This document shows positions 47,870 through 58,524 of a DNA stretch of 64,000 bases, piece after piece. The notes beneath the pieces were generated by a model, which saw only the letters and a list, made by a program, of their open reading frames with translations, was not told the DNA's origin and did no database searches. How positions within the stretch are numbered: position 1 is the stretch's first letter; each line of letters starts with the position of its first letter. This stretch comes from Sapria himalayana. Taxonomy: Eukaryota > Streptophyta > Magnoliopsida > Malpighiales > Rafflesiaceae. The stretch lies in assembly GCA_029783825.1 (NCBI GenBank), contig JAREIK010002415.1:980506-1044505 (forward strand), written 5' to 3'. The translations under genes were made by a program, and so were the position numbers.

Positions 47870-48640
47870 CATTTCCATTTGAGTTTTAAATGGAATTCTA
47901 TAAGGTCATAGTGCTTCATTCAAATGTTGAGACTAATATTTTCTAATGTTTTTTTATCTCTCTTTTTGATATGTATGCTTGATCATTACTATTGAAGTCC
48001 CTTACTATGCCTAGTCCCATACTTCAAATTTTCACTAAATAATCAGTTATAAAAATGACTCTCTTCATCATTGATGATACATTATAGCATGCCAAACCTG
48101 AGAAATATATTTTTACGTAAGAAACCCACAACAATGTTTGTGTCATTTTCTACACCGCTATTTCTTCCACCCATTTTAATACATAATCTACTGCTAATAA
48201 AATACATACATTCCTAAAAGATGCTGGAAAGGGGACTATAAAGTCAAATTCATATACATCAAAAATATCTACTTCAAGAATAAAACTAAATAGTATTTTA
48301 TGTTGTCTGGATATATTACCAAATCTCTAGCATCTATCGTATTGACATACCATGTTTTGATAACCTTAAAATAATGAAGGCCAAAAAATTCAGATCATAA
48401 TATCTTATAAGTAGTTTTGTGAATGTCAAAATGCTCTACATATGATGATGAGTGACATTTGAGAAAGATCTTTGCTTGTTCATTTTTGGGCACACATAAT
48501 CTTATATATTTGATCGCTACATCTTCTAATAATATATCATCCCGTAGATAGTTTATCATATTGTACAATAATTTAATCTTTTGGTAAGATGTGAGAAAGA
48601 GGAGTAAGATAGCACATACAAAATAGTTAATGAAATAAGC
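47870..48640 (-). pseudogene. Athila-like integrase relic (M2)
   Basis: The H2C2 zinc-binding region reads on the minus strand DDILLEDVAIKYIRLCVPKN, then FLKCHSSSYVEHFDIHKTTYK (48590-48420), matching EP.L.K.C.D.IIRRCVP..E...IL..CHSS.YGGHF...RT..KVL. After a break come EVDIFDVYEFDF and PFPASFRNVCILLAVDYVLK (about 48275-48160), matching [34 protein letters not shown]. The core then decays through SSMMKRVIF, where ISDGGTHF is expected. Order and orientation agree with the RT relic at 49150-49890. Confidence 0.85.
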
Positions 48641-49149
48641 ATAATAGGGTAGTTTGGCCTCTATCATCAAAACTTGTTCATCCAAGAAAGCCGCCAAAAT
48701 TTTAGTTTCTCTCATCATGATAAATAGTCAGCTATAACATTACCTCTCCTATCTTTATTTCAAATGTCTGGATCAAATTCTTGGATAAGTAGTATCAATC
48801 TTATCAACCTTATCTTTGCTATTTTTTTTCATCAAGTAGCATACAATTTGATGATCCATATAAATCACCATCTTTTTTCCAAGGATGTATGATTAACATT
48901 TTTGACAAAAAAAGCATAATAGCTAATATTTTTTTTCATGACTGTATAATTCACTTGGGCTTCATTCAAGGTTCAACTGATATAAGAAATTGTTCTAAAG
49001 ATTTTGTCATGTTTTTATCCCAATACGACTCACAAGGCATATGTGTATGTATTGAACATGATAAAAATTAGTTCTTCCCATCATGACATAATTAAGATTG
49101 GGATCTTGACTAATTTCATGTTCAAAATCAAACATCACATTCTTCTATA

Positions 49150-49890
49150 AGAGTTTGTATTATGATTTCATTGACTTCGAGAAGTTATTAATAAATATAT
49201 CCAGTAAACCCTTACATGCCCAATAAAACTTCTCACCCCTTTGACTATAATGGGATGTGAAAGGGTTTTGATCATCTACACCTTTGTATCAAATATTTCA
49301 AATCCTCTAGTTGATACTGCATATTTGAGTATGATCTTTTTATTAACCATGAAGTGATATTTTTCTCAATTAATGATGAAAATTTTCTCTTTATATCACT
49401 TAAATACAAAATCTAGGTTATGCAAAAATCATTTAAAAGAATCTCAATCTCTATACATGGAGAAATCTAAAATTATCCATAAATATCTATATAATTTCTT
49501 TATTAAGATCTGAAAAAATAACATTCATGCACTTTTGAAATATGACTAAAACATTATAAAGACCAAATGATTATTCTCCGAAATGAAAAATTCTCAAATG
49601 GGCAAGTGAACATCTTTTTTTCTTGATTTATCAGGTCAATGAAAATTTAATTGTATCCCAAATATTCATCCAAAAAATAATAGAATAAATAGTATGAGAT
49701 TCTGTTTAATATCCAGTCCATGAATGACAATGAATAATGATCCTTTCTTTTTTCCTTTTTTAATTTCTGATAATCAACACAATCACCATCTAGTTGTGCA
49801 TGTGTGTTAATCTCTACATCAGTTGTATTTTTGACTACTATCAATTCTTCTTTCTTTGGTACGAGATGAATAGGACTCACTTATGGACTA
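49150..49890 (-). pseudogene. Athila-like reverse transcriptase relic (M2)
   Basis: A 77-codon open stretch (49880-49647) reads MSPIHLVPKKEELIVVKN, then THAQLDGDCVDYQKLKKEKR, then KDHYSLSFMDWILNRI and YYFLDEYLGYN. This matches VSPVHVVPKKGG.TVV.N...L.PTR.VTGWRVCIDYRKLN.ATRKDHFPLPFIDQMLERL and FCFLDGYSGYNQI. It is the N-terminal half of an Athila/Tat RT and is better preserved than M1 here. Downstream (49640-49150) the palm region continues in broken frames. Confidence 0.9.
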
Positions 49891-50434
49891 TTAGATATCA
49901 CATAAATTATTCTTACATTTAGCTATTTTTCATGGTCTCTTTCTTTACTAAATCTTTCATTATGGGATTTAGTCTTTGTTGGTGCTCAATTATAGGTTTT
50001 ACATCATCCTCCATAAGAATATTAGGTATACATATTGATAGACTTGTCCTCTAATATCTTGAGTGACCATGCATTAGTACCTATACATTGTTTTATAAGA
50101 TTTGGCACCTTTGTGCCCATTAATTTCCTCTATTAGCCTTGCTGAGATAATAATCAATTTCATCTTGTTTTCTTCTAGAAAAGAATAACAAAAATAATTG
50201 GTTGTGTCTTCATCAATCATGAATTTCCTCTAATATCTTTTGAGAACTTCTCTTCAGCAATCATGAATTTCTCAAAAGTCATGGCACCACTGATAGTGGT
50301 GTTCCTCATGGTTGTCGTGACATTTGAAATAGTAGTGACTTCATTATTTAGTGGTTTTTCATGCCACAATATCAATATTTTCTTTCTAGAACTCTAAATT
50401 TGTGGTACTATCTGAAACTATTAGTAAAGTCATG

Positions 50435-50998
50435 TAGAGATATCAAACATGTAGTGTCGTGTTGGAATGACCCATTTTTGTTTGGCCCATTCGGGCCACC
50501 ATGCCATGCCTAGCACAACTCAATGTTTATCATAGGCCATGATGTTCTGGCATGGATCAAAAAAGGGGCAGCCTGGAATGATCCATTGGCATGGCTTTTG
50601 GGTGAGTCATGCTGAGTCATGAGCCGGGTCATGCCAAGTCAGGTCAAGCCTAGCCAGGCTAACTTGGGTTATGCCAAGCTAGCCTAAGTTCAATACAAAC
50701 TAGCCTGAGTTTAGTCTAGGATAGCTTGGGTTCAGTCTAGGCGAATTTGCGTTAGGTTAGGCTAGTAGATTTGGCAAGCTAGGACAAAACACGCCTGTAT
50801 GGGCCATCATGCTGGGTCGTGCCATGCCAAGCCTTTCATGCCAAAAAGATTGGCCCAACATGACTCAAGTTTTTGCCGTGTGGTAGCCTGTGACACTTCG
50901 AGGCATGGTTCTAAATCATGCCATATCATGTCAGGCATGGCTGAACTATGTTGTGCTATGGGCTATGCCCAGGCCATCCAGCATGGTTGACACCTCTA
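50435..50998. mobile_element. hAT-type MITE E3 with 8-bp TSD
   Basis: A 564-bp element. The left end TAGAGATATCAAAC and the right end (inward) TAGAGGTGTCAACC form inverted termini shared with hAT element E2. Target duplication with one mismatch: AAGTCATG (50427-50434) and AAGTCATA (50999-51006). Ends are rich in GGCCCATT, CATGCC and ATGGCATG words. The centre (about 50640-50765) holds four to five imperfect units of about 22-26 bp built on TAGCCTGAGTTCAGTCTAGG. It is inserted in the gag region of M2. The open frames here are not genes. Confidence 0.9.
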
Positions 50999-51219
50999 AA
51001 GTCATAGAATTTTTTTTGATTCATCCTTTCTATCTTTACTTTTCATCTTTTCATTATTTTGTAATGAGAATTTCAGTAATTCCTCTGAATTCTTCTCATT
51101 TGTCTTCATTCTTTATTTTACCATTTTTTGCTCAATTCTTTTATTTTGCTCGATACTATTTTTGTGAGTCATCTCTCCATGTCTTTCATATTCTAGATTT
51201 TTAGAGCTCTCCATATTTT

Positions 51220-51350
51220 GACAACTAAAACAATTTTGATTTCCATGGAGTATTTGATAGGAATCATTCTTTGGTCTAAAATAGGTTTCATCATATTGAT
51301 AAATTGGGTTCTACATGTACATCTTCTACTTTTGATATTATTCTCTTTTT
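51220..51350 (-). pseudogene. Athila-like gag N-terminus relic (M2)
   Basis: The minus strand reads NPIYQYDETYFRPKNDSYQI, then HGNQN and CQNMESSKNLEYE, parallel to NQIYEYDEVYLLPSSNFYLI...NWNQ..YQNIISYENLRF of the copy at 39389-39655. It lies just inside the L5 LTR, as gag should. Confidence 0.6.
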
Positions 51351-51379
51351 GATTTTAAATTTTTCTAGGTCCCAAGGTG

Positions 51380-52545
51380 TTAGTTCACTCATATAGATTT
51401 TCTCTATTAATTGGTGGATAAAAAAAATAAAAGACTAACAAAAATATATAAATAACACAAATTATGCAATAAAAATCAAGGTATGAAAGTAATATATTGA
51501 TATCTAAACTACTATAAAAATAACTAGTATTTTTCAAGGATAATCATATCAACTAAAGTTGATTAATCAAACTAAACAATTCTTAAAAATTATACCAAAA
51601 ACTTGTTATGACTTTAAAATGATATTTAATTTTTATGATTAGACAAATTCCCAAAATATCATTGGGTGAGAGTATCTCATCTAACTAGTCTCCCAAGTAT
51701 ATGCATCATACAAGAAGTAAAGTAGATTATTGGTCTAGATATCAATCTCACATATGTTGTATAGGTAGTTCAATTAGCTAACTATCAGCCAACAACTACT
51801 CTAGCTGAGAGGATAAGAATGAGTTTTATTTAAGATTTATAACTTCTAGTATTTATGAAATTTATCATATATAATAAATGTAGGATTATATTAAAAATTA
51901 CCAAGTACCATTTTTGCCTATAAGATGATTATCAACTATTGGGTCTTCTGTAATGCTGATTTCCTCGTAGCTGCCTCTATGGTACTTTACTATCAAAATA
52001 ATAAATCATCTCTACTTGATAATTATATGTGCAATTTCTTCAACCTCATGTGTCACATATATGTAAACTAAGGTGATAGTAAAAGTATTTATATTTTCTA
52101 TTTCATAAGAACAGTACTCATATAAATAACATATGCTTACCCTTAAATCTCATTGGTGATAGACATATGATAGAAAGAAACTCATAGAATTATCATCACC
52201 TTATGCTTTATCTCCAATCACACATGTCTAATGACTTATATGTCACCATCTATCATGATGACGTGCAACTCCCAGGCTTAAGAAAAATAATATTCCATAA
52301 AATACTCAAACCAACTGAGGGTTTGTTCTTCTAAGACATACATAATGGATTAGCTTATATAAGTATTTGTGCTCTTGGCTTCATAAGCACCATACTTATA
52401 TAATTAACATATCTCAATATTAGAAATTTATCATATGAGTTTGCCTCATGCATCATGATCAAAAGAACTTTCACTTCATTTCTTCCATTATATGTGAGTA
52501 TGCTTTGTGGCTTATCTTTCGGCATCCACCATGATATCATTAATG
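51380..52545 (-). mobile_element. Athila-like LTR L5 (5' LTR of M2, outer end missing)
   Basis: Reverse complement of the P1 LTR over most of its length: TTTCTCTATTAATTGGTGG near 51399 against TAGCCACAAATTAATAGAG, and TACAAGAAGTAAAGTAGATT near 51709 against AGTCTACTTTACTACTTATA of P1. Against P1, roughly the last 200-250 bp of its outer end are missing; LINE A sequence begins at about 52546. Confidence 0.7.
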
Positions 52546-53189
52546 TGTCCCTACCAGGATTAGGGACTTCTAAAAAGGGGAGTCATCCTTGGAAATATAA
52601 AAATTCTAGATATTTTAAGAATTAAGATAGAAATGATGGATCCATTTTATACAGAGAGAATTCTCTTTACTATTTATTCTCCACATGGTTTTAATAAAAA
52701 AAATTATTCAAAACAAAAATTTTATGGATACCTAGCCCACCATATTCAGTAGGCATGCAAATATTTTCCCAAGAGGCCTCAAGCTGAATTTACCTTTCTT
52801 TGGACTACACTTTATAAATCTTATACATGCAATTTCGATAGCATTTATAATAGAATTAGGGAAAAGAAATACAAAAAACCAGTAGCCCTATTTTTCCTTG
52901 AATTACTATACGAAGTAATTTAGTTCTACCTACTATTAATAGTAGTTTTCCTACCCATTGATGGATGGTAGGAGTTATTTTGGCCAACATGGGAGAAAAT
53001 TAAGTAGTTATTAATTTGCTTGATGATAATGGGATGCCTAGAAAAATGAAGGGAAGTGTCCCTTCTTTAAAACAAGAATTCCACAATACATCTTCCTTTA
53101 GGTATTTATTCAAAAAAGATATTTGATTTGGAGTTCACACATAGTCCATAAGTTACTTCAGACTCTCTCAAAGTATTGGCTTGAAAGAG

Positions 53190-53860
53190 TTGTTTAGGTA
53201 AGCAATCTAGATAAATACTCCATACAAATTACGAATAGGTACGTGGATAGAAGATCCCCTTGTCTAAAATTACTTTTACCCCTAAAGAAGCTATATAATT
53301 GCCCATTTATCACAATGGAGTAAAATGTCGTGGAAATACATTCACAAATAATTCTATTGAAAGGTTTTGAAAAGTTAAGAGCAATAAGACTTTCTTCTAG
53401 AAAAGATCAATCAATTATGTCAATGGCTTTCTTGAGATTAATTTTTAGAAAACATATAGGAGAGATCCTTTTCATAGCATATCATCTAATTATGCTTTGT
53501 GCCAGAAGGAAATTGTCATATAATCTACTATGTCATCATATGCTGCTTGCGCCAGATTGATAATGTTACTCAATACCAACTTAAGCTTTGAAGATATTAG
53601 TTTTGATATGAGTTTATAAATGACATTAAAACTTGAAATATGTATGAAATCTTTTGTGGAAGAGGCACGGGTGGACTTTGGAATGAGAGCAATGTATGTG
53701 TGGTTAATTTGTTTCAGTATTCTTCTGAAGCTATTTACAGCTTTGATGATATCAAGCCCAATGTAGTTCCATGAGTGTTTGAAGAATTCCACGATATAGC
53801 CATCTAGTCTAGGAGATTTGGAGTCTCCCATGCTAAAGAGCATGTTTTTGATGACTTCTA
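53190..53860 (-). pseudogene. LINE A reverse transcriptase relic
   Basis: The minus-strand frame 53843-53490 reads LFSMGDSKSPRLDGYIVEFF, KHSWNYIGLDIIKAVNSFRR, then LKQINHTYIALIPKS and FIHISSFNVIYKLISKLIS, matching FSIGDDKAPGPDGYS..FFK..W..IG.D...AV..FF..G.LLKQ.N.T.IALIPK...P....DFRPISCCNVLYKIISKI. Near 53275-53190 FRQGDLLSTYLFVICMEYLS matches LRQGDPLSPYLFVL.ME.LS. The FADD catalytic motif that LINE B keeps is absent, apparently deleted. It would copy LINE RNA into DNA at the target site. Confidence 0.85.
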
Positions 53861-54199
53861 GTAAGAAGTTAAGCGAGAATATTTTTTTTTATCTTTAGAT
53901 TGTAAAGCCCTTTTGTTGGTAATGACATATTTGGGAATTCCTACTCTATCTTTAGAAGAGCCCATACGATTAGAGTAGTATTTCACAAAGATTTCACAAT
54001 TTCTTCTTTAGAGGAGGTGAAATTTCCATCCTCCTTGATTAATACCACAATTTTGCTTCTTTATTTCCTAGCATTATTTAGTGCGTAAAAGTTTGTGCAC
54101 TTGTCACTTTACTTGAAATAGGTAATCTTAGCTTTCTGTCTACGAAAAGACATTTTTGCCTCTTCCAAAGTTCTTAGTTTAAGCCACATATTCATTTAT

Positions 54200-55200
54200 T
54201 CTCCTTTAAAAGTAGCATTTGAGAGATTTAAGAGCTTGCTTGAAGAGCTTTGCTTGAAGAGCATAAAGGGTATTCCTAGCAAAGGAGACCCTTGCACTGA
54301 TGTGCAAAAAATGCTTAATATTAAGCATTTGAGAGGTTCTTTCAATAGTTTTAGTTTTTTTTTGCCAACTGGAACATGTATGAACCAGTGATATCAACAT
54401 TCCAAGACTTTTAAAGTATTTGAAAATAATTTGTGTGCATAAGCCATATATTACAAAATTTAAAGCAAATTTTTAGATCATGTACTTCTGTCTCCGTGGA
54501 CATTAAAGTCATGCAAATATCTGAAAAAAAACCTCAGGGACAAGTAATGAGAATGATTGTCTTGACATAAACTAGCTCATTTGTGGTTTTTCATAATCCT
54601 ATCCAACTTAGAGAAGACTCTGCCATTTGTCCATGTGAAAAAGGACCTAGAGGAGGACTAGGGCACAACCTCAAGACTTAGGGTAGAGCAGCAGTTTATG
54701 GCATCATGACTTTCATAATTCATAACTACTCTCCCTCCTATTCTGTCCAAGCCAGAGGGAGGAGAGTTGAAGTCTCCTAACACATCCCAAGGGGAGGACT
54801 CTGAATCACCTTCTAAGATTAAGCTTTCTTATAGGGACCTTCTACTGACTACTAAGTGGATATCATAGATAAAAGATATGCAAAAGTTTACTTTCTTAAC
54901 TTTGTCCAGTACCCTTAAATAGATGTGTTGAGAGGTCATTGAGAGCAAGTTAACCTCCAAAGTTTGTTTATCCCACATTACAAATATATTGTCATTATGA
55001 TGATAAGAAAAATGATTTAGCAACCCAAAGTTACTGAATTTCGGCCTCATTAGCCAAGCTAATTTGTCAGAATTTAGTATAGCTTCGATGATAGCAATTA
55101 TATCAATATTATAGGATTTGATTAGTCTACTTACTTCATTTTATTTTATGGGGCAGTTAAGGCCCCTGATATTCTAACTGACTATCTTTATGGTGGCCAA
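54200..55200 (-). pseudogene. LINE A endonuclease and linker relic
   Basis: Near 55190-55080 the minus strand reads RGLNCPIK-like sequence (after VRISGALTAP), then NEVSRLIKSYNIDIIAIIEA, matching the L1 APE-type endonuclease start NVRGLN.P.K..EV..L......GL.ETK with the key Glu now in IIEA. The 55050-54829 frame (FGLLNHFSYHHNDNIFVMWD, SMTSQHIYLRVLDKVKKVNF, then VVSRRSL) follows the WD....V...S.Q.IH..V.......F..T..YA.N....RR.LW part. At 54400-54206 NIKHFLHISARVSFARNTLY matches the coiled linker before RT. Broken by stops. Confidence 0.8.
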
Positions 55201-55494
55201 GACCATTAATATTTGACATATATATCACCATAATGAGCTAGCATTGTATTTCCTAGAGTATCCACTAGGATTTCTCTAGGGGTAATGGGCAAGTGTTTTA
55301 ATCCGCCTCGCACACAACCATTTACATACATTCCAGCAAGCAACACCCCAATCATACATACATTACTACCCACTAGACAGCCTTCTTATACCATTCTCAA
55401 CATGTTTAACCCCATTATAAGAGATGTTCATGTTACATCAAGAAGCCCCTTACATATTGTCCCCACATGCATTACATCATGCTCCTTTTTCAAC

Positions 55495-55998
55495 TCATTT
55501 ACCTTTTTTAAAAGAAAAGCTCATGTTACATAGTGTTGTGCCAATCATTGAGCTACAACAAGCATTACAAAAGAATAAGCTCCCTAGACAATTCTTGCAT
55601 ATTTCTTCCAGCCCTTCTACTCCATTTGCATATATCTTTAATTTTAGCATACACCACATCACACAATCATACATGAAATTGTGGTTCACTTGGACCTCGA
55701 AGAAGGACTTCAAGCATTGAGAGAAAACCATGTGAGTGAGCATTCGACGGTATGCCGCATACCTTAGGCTCTTCCTATTTTGGCTTTCTAGCCTCCAGGA
55801 TATATGTATCACGATACTCCAAAGAACAACATAGATCCATTGGATCATGCACCCTAGAGGTGCCCTAACATCTCCCCAAAAGCCCTTAAACTTAATATCG
55901 AAGGGGCACCAATGAGGGTTCCCCATTTGCAATGGAATTAGTTCATTTACATCTCCATGACAAAACATTAAATTAAAAAGAAGCTTAAATAAACCCAT
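55495..55998 (-). pseudogene. LINE A open stretch between ORF1 and endonuclease
   Basis: A 167-codon minus-strand open frame rich in Trp, Cys and Met. It lies between the DUF4283-like segment and the endonuclease, where the ORF1 C-terminal part or linker should be. It shares FKGFWGDVRAPLG with FKGF...SWREVWAPLG in the LINE B frame at 62830-63222, so the similarity is probably inherited from the common LINE. I do not recognise a domain. Confidence 0.4.
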
Positions 55999-56349
55999 TT
56001 GAAGCTTTGCTAAGTATTCTTCTTCTTTTATTGCTTTAATCTTCTATGTAGTGGGTCTCCATAAGTTGTAGGCCTTGATCACTAGGAAGAGATTATTCTA
56101 ATTTTCATCCATATAAAACATCCTTCATTTCCACATGGAATTGAATAGGTAACCAATTAAGTATATGTACCTTAGGCTTTGTGGCTACCCGAATCATCAG
56201 CCATGAGATTTTAGCTTCGACATTGTTTCAAGGATTAAGGACTTCCTTTGCTTAGCATTGGCTTGTCATGGTCATTTCTTCTTCTAAGGAGGTTTTCACC
56301 ATAAGTCCTTTTGTCGGTACCTGTGGATCCAGCTTGTGTGTCTCCAAAT

Positions 56350-56500
56350 AATTATACAAAAAAACCTAAATAATTGGGAGGGGCTTGATAAAAAATAGGG
56401 CTATCATATACTAAGTAGGGTCCATAGTTCAAAATATACTCCAACTCTTCCATATTTTAGAACTTAAAAACTATCTAGCCACTTGAATGCTGAATGGCTT
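56350..56500 (-). pseudogene. LINE A ORF1 DUF4283-like fragment
   Basis: The minus strand reads KF*NMEELEYILNYGPYLVYD, matching the DUF4283 pattern F.F...E....L..GP..V..., the nucleic-acid-binding region of plant LINE ORF1 proteins. The flanking line GCCACTTGAATG(C/T)T is shared with LINE B at 63930. Confidence 0.55.
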
Positions 56501-56799
56501 GAGCAGTCGAATTCCATTGCTCTTCAATAAACCTTTTCAGAATGTTATATCCAAAATTTCTTGTAATGAAATAACCAACATGGTAATACTTTCTTTCTAG
56601 GTCTTGAGAATAAATTACAGCCTCCATGGACTAAGCTGTCATTGGTGAAAAACTGTATTACAAGGCAATTTAGATGGATAGTAGGTAATTTGGTAGAGTT
56701 TCCCAAAGTTTTATTGATATAGAATAAACTACTCCATGGGACTTTGTTCTTCCTAAAGGTTCTAGTTTGTCCAAGCTCCTGGTTACCTATATCCTTAAT

Positions 56800-57347
56800 T
56801 AGATGTGTCAAACACATCGGGCCGGCCTAGTTTTTTCAGGCCCGACCGGGCTGGCAAGCTGTGCCAGCCACAACATGCTATGGTATTGTGTCATGCCTGG
56901 CATGACACACTTTTTTGGAGGGCAGGCCCAGCACGAGCCCATGGCATGAACTCTACTTGGGTTCAAGCTGATTCGGTTCAGTTCAGGTCGGCCAGTTCTG
57001 GTTAGGTTGGCCAATTTTAAAAAAAACCCTAGGGGTTCAGCATCGTGCCACCATTGCCCATCGGGTGTGCCGAGCCTCACCGATCAGGCATCGACACGTC
57101 GCCTTTCATAGGGTGTCACTCAGTGCGTGGGTTGGCATGCCGCACCCAATTTACTAGGCACCCGTGCCATGCCTGGCACGACACGTGGGCCAGAAAGCTT
57201 CAGCCCGCCATAGTAGGGCTCATGCTGAGGGTGTGCCTAGCACAAGCCTGGGCACTTCAATGTAGCTTGCCATGCCAAGCTATGCATGGCTGAACCGTGA
57301 TGGGTTTTAAGCTAGGCCAGCCCGGCCTTTCCCTTTTGATACCTATA
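56800..57347. mobile_element. hAT-type MITE E4 with 8-bp TSD
   Basis: A 548-bp element. The left end TAGATGTGTCAAA and the right end (inward) TATAGGTATCAAA are worn inverted termini of the E2 family. Target duplication with one mismatch: TCCTTAAT (56792-56799) and GCCTTAAT (57348-57355). It is GC-rich, with GGCCCGACCGGGC, GCATGCC and CATGGC words. It is collinear with E1, including GCCCATCGGGTGTGC, and inserted in the 5' part of LINE A. Confidence 0.92.
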
Positions 57348-57422
57348 GCCTTAATGACATCATTATTGCCCTTCAAAGAATTTGACAGAGTAATAGAGAG
57401 CCTCCAAATTGTCTTTTTTGTT

Positions 57423-57758
57423 TTTTATTTTTTTGATATCATTGATATTTAAGTTTTCATTAATATTCTAAAGGAATTGGAAACTCGATTCCTCATCGAC
57501 TACCTCTTTTCCACCATAACACTTTTCTATATTGGTAACATTTACTTCAAAATTATTGAGTATTTGCATTTTTTATCACTTGGGATTTGCTTTTTATTTC
57601 CTTGATATCATTGATATTTAAGTTTTCATTAATATTCTAGAGGAATTGGAAACTCGATTCTTCACCAACTATCTCTTTTCCGCCATAACACTTTTCTATA
57701 TTGGTATCATTTACTTCAAAATTATTGAGTCTTTGTATTTTTTATCATTTGGGAGCTT
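57423..57758 (-). repeat. 168-169-bp tandem duplication in LINE A
   Basis: Two adjacent copies. Landmarks are GATATCATTGATATTTAAG at 57435 and 57603, GGAATTGGAAACTCGATTC in both, and TTTATCA(C/T)TTGGGA at 57572 and 57741. Only about a dozen differences are visible, so the duplication is younger than most decay around it. It lies in the ORF1 5' part. Confidence 0.95.
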
Positions 57759-58341
57759 ATTTTAGGGAAGAATTTCATAAGAGTCAAAAGAGTTTTTATC
57801 ATAAATTATCTTCTAGATTTCACCTTCATCAATAATGAATTTAGTCGCTTCAGAATAATCTTTTGAATATATGGCGAGTCTTCTTCTACGAATCGGCATT
57901 AGAGGACCATCTCTTTGATTATGGAGTGCCGAGACTTGCACAATGAACTCAGAAGTTCTTTTGGCATAATTAGTTTTCATGAGAGTTGGAGGTTTTAAAA
58001 TGGGTGATTGATCCCATTCCCGTAAGCTCCATTTTATAGAATCTAGAGATTAGTTTCTATGATTAGAAACTTGATCCTTCACAATCCCTTGGAAAATTTT
58101 GGAACAAGCTTGGGATTTTTTAGGTTTTGTGAAGGTTTTAGGGAGAAATCGGGAAGGAGGAGAGAAGGAGAAGAGAACCAGCATGATTTTTTATTGAGAG
58201 ATCTTTTGAGATAATTGAGAGTTCTTTCAAATTTTTTTTGATAAGTAATAAAAATTAATATCAAATTTTTTTATAAATTTAAGCAATATTCAAACTATTA
58301 CATTTATTGTGGAATACAATATAAATTTCTATTTTGATTTT

Positions 58342-58524
58342 CTAGATGATTGAGTCACCATCTTGCACTTTTTCTTCATGGCATCTATAATTTCTTTTTA
58401 TCCATATGTAGTAGACTGAAGCTGCAAAAACTACTTTCCAAATGTGACTCTTTGTTGATTTTGCTGAGTATTTATCTTTAATGCACTTGAAACAAGAAGA
58501 AATGGTCTCCATATCTCCAATCAT
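58342..58524 (-). pseudogene. LINE B ORF2 C-terminal zf-RVT-like fragment
   Basis: The minus strand reads KSHIWKVVFAASVYYIWIKR followed by NYRCHE, matching the plant LINE C-terminal pattern W...AA.VYYIW.ERN.R.H. It is the part missing from LINE A. Confidence 0.65.

Larger units (their letters stand above)
52546..58228 (-). mobile_element. LINE A (plant L1 type), 3' end missing
   Basis: A minus-strand plant L1 LINE: ORF1 with a DUF4283-like segment (about 56350-56500), endonuclease (about 54760-55200), linker and reverse transcriptase (53190-53860). The left boundary is where similarity to LINE B begins: GATTAGGGACTTCTAAAAAGGGGAG at 52558 equals GATTAGGGATTTCCAGAAAGGGAG at 58883. LINE B has about 650 bp more on its 3' side, with the zf-RVT-like end and poly(A); LINE A lacks this. 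The right boundary near 58228 is where the LINE B tail begins. MITE E4 is inserted in ORF1 territory. Confidence 0.8.

Noticed and set aside
55285..55720. Overlapping plus-strand open frames rich in His, Pro and Thr
   Set aside because: They are antisense to the LINE A frame at 55495-55998 and to its continuation.
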